A DNA stretch of 8,145 nucleotides from Sulfuricurvum sp. (GTDB lineage Bacteria; Campylobacterota; Campylobacteria; Campylobacterales; Sulfurimonadaceae), in the NCBI GenBank assembly GCA_030679635.1, contig JAUXSZ010000037.1, positions 1 through 8,145 of the forward strand, in the 5' to 3' direction. Of the stretch, positions 6,365 through 8,145 are shown piece after piece. Within the stretch, counting starts at the first letter, position 1. Every line of letters begins with the position of its first letter. The position numbers were made by a program, and so were the translations under genes. The notes below the pieces were generated by a model, which made no database searches, was not told where the DNA came from, and saw only the letters and a program-made list of their open reading frames with translations.

Positions 6365-7177
6365 TTATAGGGCTATCCACCAAAAAACACCTGAAGCTAC
6401 CAAGAGAAGCTGCATCCCTAATATTATTAGTGTTCCAATGATATTTCCTGTCTGGCAACTTACACATTGTTTGTATTTGCGAGACTCATACTGCGCATAG
6501 AAAAAATACCCGACCAGTAGCAGCAGCACGACTATCAGGAAATATTTATCCATCGTATAGACAAATTCCCTCAAAGGCTCCAAGGCAAAAAATGGGATGA
6601 CAAACGTCAAGACGATGAACCCCATCAGATATTTTGCTCCGCGTTTAAAATACTCGCGATAGAAAACGATAGGACAGCTATCCGCTCCTCCGTCCCTCAC
6701 CAATCCAAATTCCAGATGATTATGGATTCGCTGTTTCATCTCACTGTCAACCCGATCAACGAACGTGCTTCCAAAACAATAATCAAGCTGCTGCTGAAAC
6801 GCTCTGGACATTTCCCCTTCCAAATGACGATGATGCTGGGTCCCTTTGTCGTCTTCATAGATGACGGTCACGGTTTCATACCGATCAACATCCACGCTGA
6901 TCCCCTCATAATAGATACTTCGCTCGGTCTGTGTCCTCGTCCCGGAATGTTTGATAAGACGGCTATTAATATAGGGGGTATAGTTCTCCCCTTCTTTCAT
7001 GACGATGATGTTGTATTGAATACCGATCATAATCGCACTCAGAGCTTCCAGATTATTGGCTCTCATCGTATCGATCATATCGGTAATCCATTGAGACAAT
7101 TCGTCATCAAAAAAACGGACATTAGCAGAAATAAGACGGATCGTCGGGTCAGGGTATTTTAGGAGATCTTTAATCAT
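6365..7177 (-). CDS. inactive peptide-deformylase-like protein with C-terminal membrane domain
   Basis: A 270-residue protein. Residues 1-145 align with peptide deformylase: the start MIKDLLKYPDPTIR is a typical deformylase N-terminus, EALSAIMIGIQYNIIVM (44-60) fits motif 1, ERSIYYEGISVDVDR (85-99) fits motif 2 without gaps, and RAFQQQLDYCFGSTFVDRV (125-143) fits motif 3. The residues needed for activity are replaced: motif-1 Gln by M50, the metal-ligand Cys by S87, and the HExxH by Q129-Q130-L-D-Y133. It therefore cannot bind the metal in the known way and is unlikely to deformylate. Residues 183-199, 211-227 and 245-269 are hydrophobic and should span the membrane, with a C238-C241 pair between the second and third. 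True bacterial deformylases are about 170 residues and soluble. No good Shine-Dalgarno sequence precedes the ATG. It lies 62 bp upstream of the hybrid kinase on the same strand. A binding, sensing or scaffold role is inference. Confidence 0.8.
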   Translation of the reverse strand: MIKDLLKYPDPTIRLISANVRFFDDELSQWITDMIDTMRANNLEALSAIMIGIQYNIIVMKEGENYTPYINSRLIKHSGTRTQTERSIYYEGISVDVDRYETVTVIYEDDKGTQHHRHLEGEMSRAFQQQLDYCFGSTFVDRVDSEMKQRIHNHLEFGLVRDGGADSCPIVFYREYFKRGAKYLMGFIVLTFVIPFFALEPLREFVYTMDKYFLIVVLLLLVGYFFYAQYESRKYKQCVSCQTGNIIGTLIILGMQLLLVASGVFWWIAL

Positions 7178-7211
7178 AAGTAAACTTTAATGGAGAGGTT
7201 GTCGGTACAAA

Positions 7212-7234
7212 GAGACGGCTCAAAAGAGCGTCTC
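7212..7234 (-). terminator. terminator-like hairpin after the small gene
   Basis: GAGAC-(G)-GCTC and GAGC-GTCTC form a 9-bp stem with one bulged G and an AAAA loop (TTTT on the minus strand). On the minus strand it starts about 9 nt after the stop codon of the 55-residue gene and is followed by TTTGT, a short T tract. It would separate that gene from the deformylase-like gene. The poor T tract leaves some doubt. Confidence 0.6.
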
Positions 7235-7242
7235 AGAATCTT

Positions 7243-7410
7243 TTAGTGGCTTTTGCTCACAACAATCAGCATTTTAATATTAATAATAATAAAACGGATA
7301 AACTGCCAAATTTTACAGGTACGGAGAGCCCGAGCCCATTTTCCCGGAATCATTGCCGTGTTAAATTTATCGTTTTTAGCAAAATTAAATTCTTCTTCTT
7401 TTACTGCCAT
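7243..7410 (-). CDS. small hypothetical protein, 55 residues
   Basis: The ATG at 7408-7410 is preceded by AAGGAG (7417-7422) with a 6-nt spacer, one of the strongest ribosome sites in the window, and the TAA is followed by a terminator-like hairpin, so this is very likely a real gene. The product begins MAVKEEEFNFAKNDKF, has a central IPGKWARALRT stretch, and ends in a hydrophobic, partly basic helix (about 34-51, including FIRFIIINIKMLIVV) before the tail SKSH. This could be a peripheral or single-pass membrane peptide; the internal R39, N44 and K46 make a full span uncertain. It lies between the sulfide:quinone-oxidoreductase-like gene and the deformylase-like gene, on the same strand as both, 80 bp after the former. 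A hairpin stands between it and the upstream gene, so it may have its own promoter (TAAAAT, 7432-7437, is a candidate) or be expressed by read-through. I do not recognise a named family. Confidence 0.7.
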   Translation of the reverse strand: MAVKEEEFNFAKNDKFNTAMIPGKWARALRTCKIWQFIRFIIINIKMLIVVSKSH

Positions 7411-7416
7411 TTTTGA

Positions 7417-7422
7417 CTCCTT
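7417..7422 (-). promoter_or_regulatory. Shine-Dalgarno site of the 55-residue gene
   Basis: AAGGAG on the minus strand, 6 nt from the ATG. It is the main evidence that this short frame is translated. Confidence 0.75.
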
Positions 7423-7440
7423 GCTTACTTTATTTTAAAG

Positions 7441-7464
7441 GCCAAAGGAAAAAACCCTTTTGGC
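7441..7464 (-). terminator. hairpin downstream of the sulfide:quinone-oxidoreductase-like gene
   Basis: On the minus strand GCCAAAAGG and CCTTTGGC pair (8 bp, one bulged A) around a T-rich loop, 26 nt after the stop codon at 7491-7493, followed by CTTTAAAAT. It could be an intrinsic terminator or a leaky attenuator ahead of the small gene; the T tract is short, so full termination is uncertain. Confidence 0.5.
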
Positions 7465-7490
7465 TACATTTCACCCTTTAGAACGCTTCT

Positions 7491-8145
7491 TTATTCTGGA
7501 ATAATTTTCCAGAACGGCTTTAGTTTCGCTTTATAAAGAAACAAATAGTGTAGGATATGCTTGATCCAGTGACCCGCCAAACCGATCTCACCAAAGGTAT
7601 AATCGGTATCACGGCCCGTGCCAGGATATTTATCATAATCGGGAACTACCGGATAAACCGTCATCGCAGCAGCCGTACCGTCTAACCACCCTTTACCCGC
7701 AGATGCGACACATGCTGCACCCATCTCCGCCATCGACGCTTCATGCAAATGAGCACCAGCACCTTTGGTGATTAAGTCGCAAATACTATGGGCAACCGCT
7801 TTTCCGATAATACCGCTAGGCATACCCGTACGTGGAGGAGTCGGGTTGATGACCGTGCCATTTGGCGATTTCATCGGTTTAGAAATGAGGTGCGGAGGGG
7901 CAAAAGCGATTCCTGCCGCAAAAAGATTTTTATACGTCGGGTTCTGATAGGTGCGAGGCCAGTCTGAAGCTTTCCACTCTGCATACGGTTTAGGCGTATA
8001 GTCGGCATCTACTTTCATAAAGCCGTTCGGAGCAAATACCGTATCCGTAATGTCCTCACCTGCTTTATTGTAGGCTTTCAATCCGACACCTGCGAACGGC
8101 GGAATTAACATTGAGAAATCAAAACTCTCTTCCCCTGCAGAACCG
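7491..8145 (-). CDS. sqr: sulfide:quinone oxidoreductase-like FAD flavoprotein, C-terminal part
   Basis: The frame is open to the right window edge, so the N-terminal half is missing; 217 residues are visible. They look like the C-terminal part of a two-dinucleotide-fold disulfide reductase of the sulfide:quinone oxidoreductase group: MLIPPFAG, then VDADYTPKPYAEW, NPTYKNLFAAGIAFAPPH (FAD-contact region, where related enzymes have an A-x-GD-type motif), TPPRTGMPSGIIGKAVA helix, and MAEMGAACVASAGKG with a cysteine (codon 7710-7712) where these enzymes often carry a redox-active cysteine. The tail GLAGHWIKHILHYLFLYKAKLKPFW is amphipathic and basic, fitting the monotopic membrane anchor that brings such enzymes to the quinone pool. 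The enzyme would oxidise sulfide to polysulfide or sulfur and reduce quinone. A related flavocytochrome c or type-2 NADH dehydrogenase-like protein remains possible because the N-terminal FAD motif and other catalytic cysteines are out of view. The SQR type cannot be decided here. Confidence 0.75.
   Translation of the reverse strand, partial: GSAGEESFDFSMLIPPFAGVGLKAYNKAGEDITDTVFAPNGFMKVDADYTPKPYAEWKASDWPRTYQNPTYKNLFAAGIAFAPPHLISKPMKSPNGTVINPTPPRTGMPSGIIGKAVAHSICDLITKGAGAHLHEASMAEMGAACVASAGKGWLDGTAAAMTVYPVVPDYDKYPGTGRDTDYTFGEIGLAGHWIKHILHYLFLYKAKLKPFWKIIPE
7494..7514. repeat. perfect 8-bp inverted repeat at the 3' end of the sqr-like gene
   Basis: TTCTGGAA (7494-7501) and TTCCAGAA (7507-7514) are exact reverse complements with a 5-bp spacer. 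The element abuts the stop codon and encodes the last seven residues, FWKIIPE. It may form an mRNA 3' hairpin or be a by-product of the coding sequence. Confidence 0.35.

Noticed and set aside
6716..7162. 148-codon open frame on the plus strand, antisense to the deformylase-like gene
   Set aside because: The minus-strand frame has clear deformylase homology and membrane helices; the antisense frame shows no domain or ribosome site.
7253..7438. 61-codon plus-strand frame opposite the 55-residue small gene
   Set aside because: It begins with TTG, lacks a ribosome site, and the opposite strand has a strong one with a terminator-like hairpin after the stop.

Overview
The window reads as chromosomal DNA of a sulfur-oxidising Campylobacterota (Epsilonproteobacteria), plausibly a Sulfuricurvum/Sulfurimonas-type organism. 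This is an inference. It rests on a sulfide:quinone-oxidoreductase-like flavoprotein, an anaerobic-type HemN followed by a GlpC/GlcF-like iron-sulfur protein (an order I recall from Helicobacter pylori, where hemN lies beside a gene annotated glpC), AT-rich promoters with good TATAAT -10 boxes but no clear -35, and moderate GC content. I see no tRNA, rRNA, CRISPR array, insertion sequence or phage gene.

Layout. Positions 1-2720 are a minus-strand operon read from right to left: hemN, then a two-ferredoxin/two-CCG-domain iron-sulfur protein (2-bp gap), then the first 22 codons of a third gene (ATGA start/stop overlap) cut by the window edge. Positions 2721-2919 are a divergent promoter region. 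Positions 2920-3669 (plus) encode a receiver + winged-helix response regulator. It converges on, and overlaps by 10 bp, a large soluble hybrid histidine kinase on the minus strand (3660-6302) with an Aer-like PAS domain, a degenerate receiver, a true receiver and an HPt domain. Upstream of the kinase, on the same strand, is a 270-residue protein (6365-7177) whose first two thirds align with peptide deformylase but which has lost every metal ligand and catalytic residue, and which carries a three-helix membrane tail with a CxxC pair. Positions 7178-7490 hold a 55-codon small gene with a strong ribosome binding site, flanked by two terminator-like hairpins. The window ends in the C-terminal part of the sulfide:quinone-oxidoreductase-like gene.

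How the genes may work together. The kinase and response regulator together hold the residues for a complete His-Asp-His-Asp phosphorelay (H291, D695, H830, then D55 of the regulator). The Aer-like PAS suggests a redox or oxygen-linked input. The neighbouring genes (anaerobic haem synthesis, iron-sulfur electron carrier, sulfide oxidation) fit a theme of respiratory and redox adaptation, but no regulatory link is proven here. The most unusual object is the catalytically dead, membrane-anchored deformylase-like protein beside the kinase.
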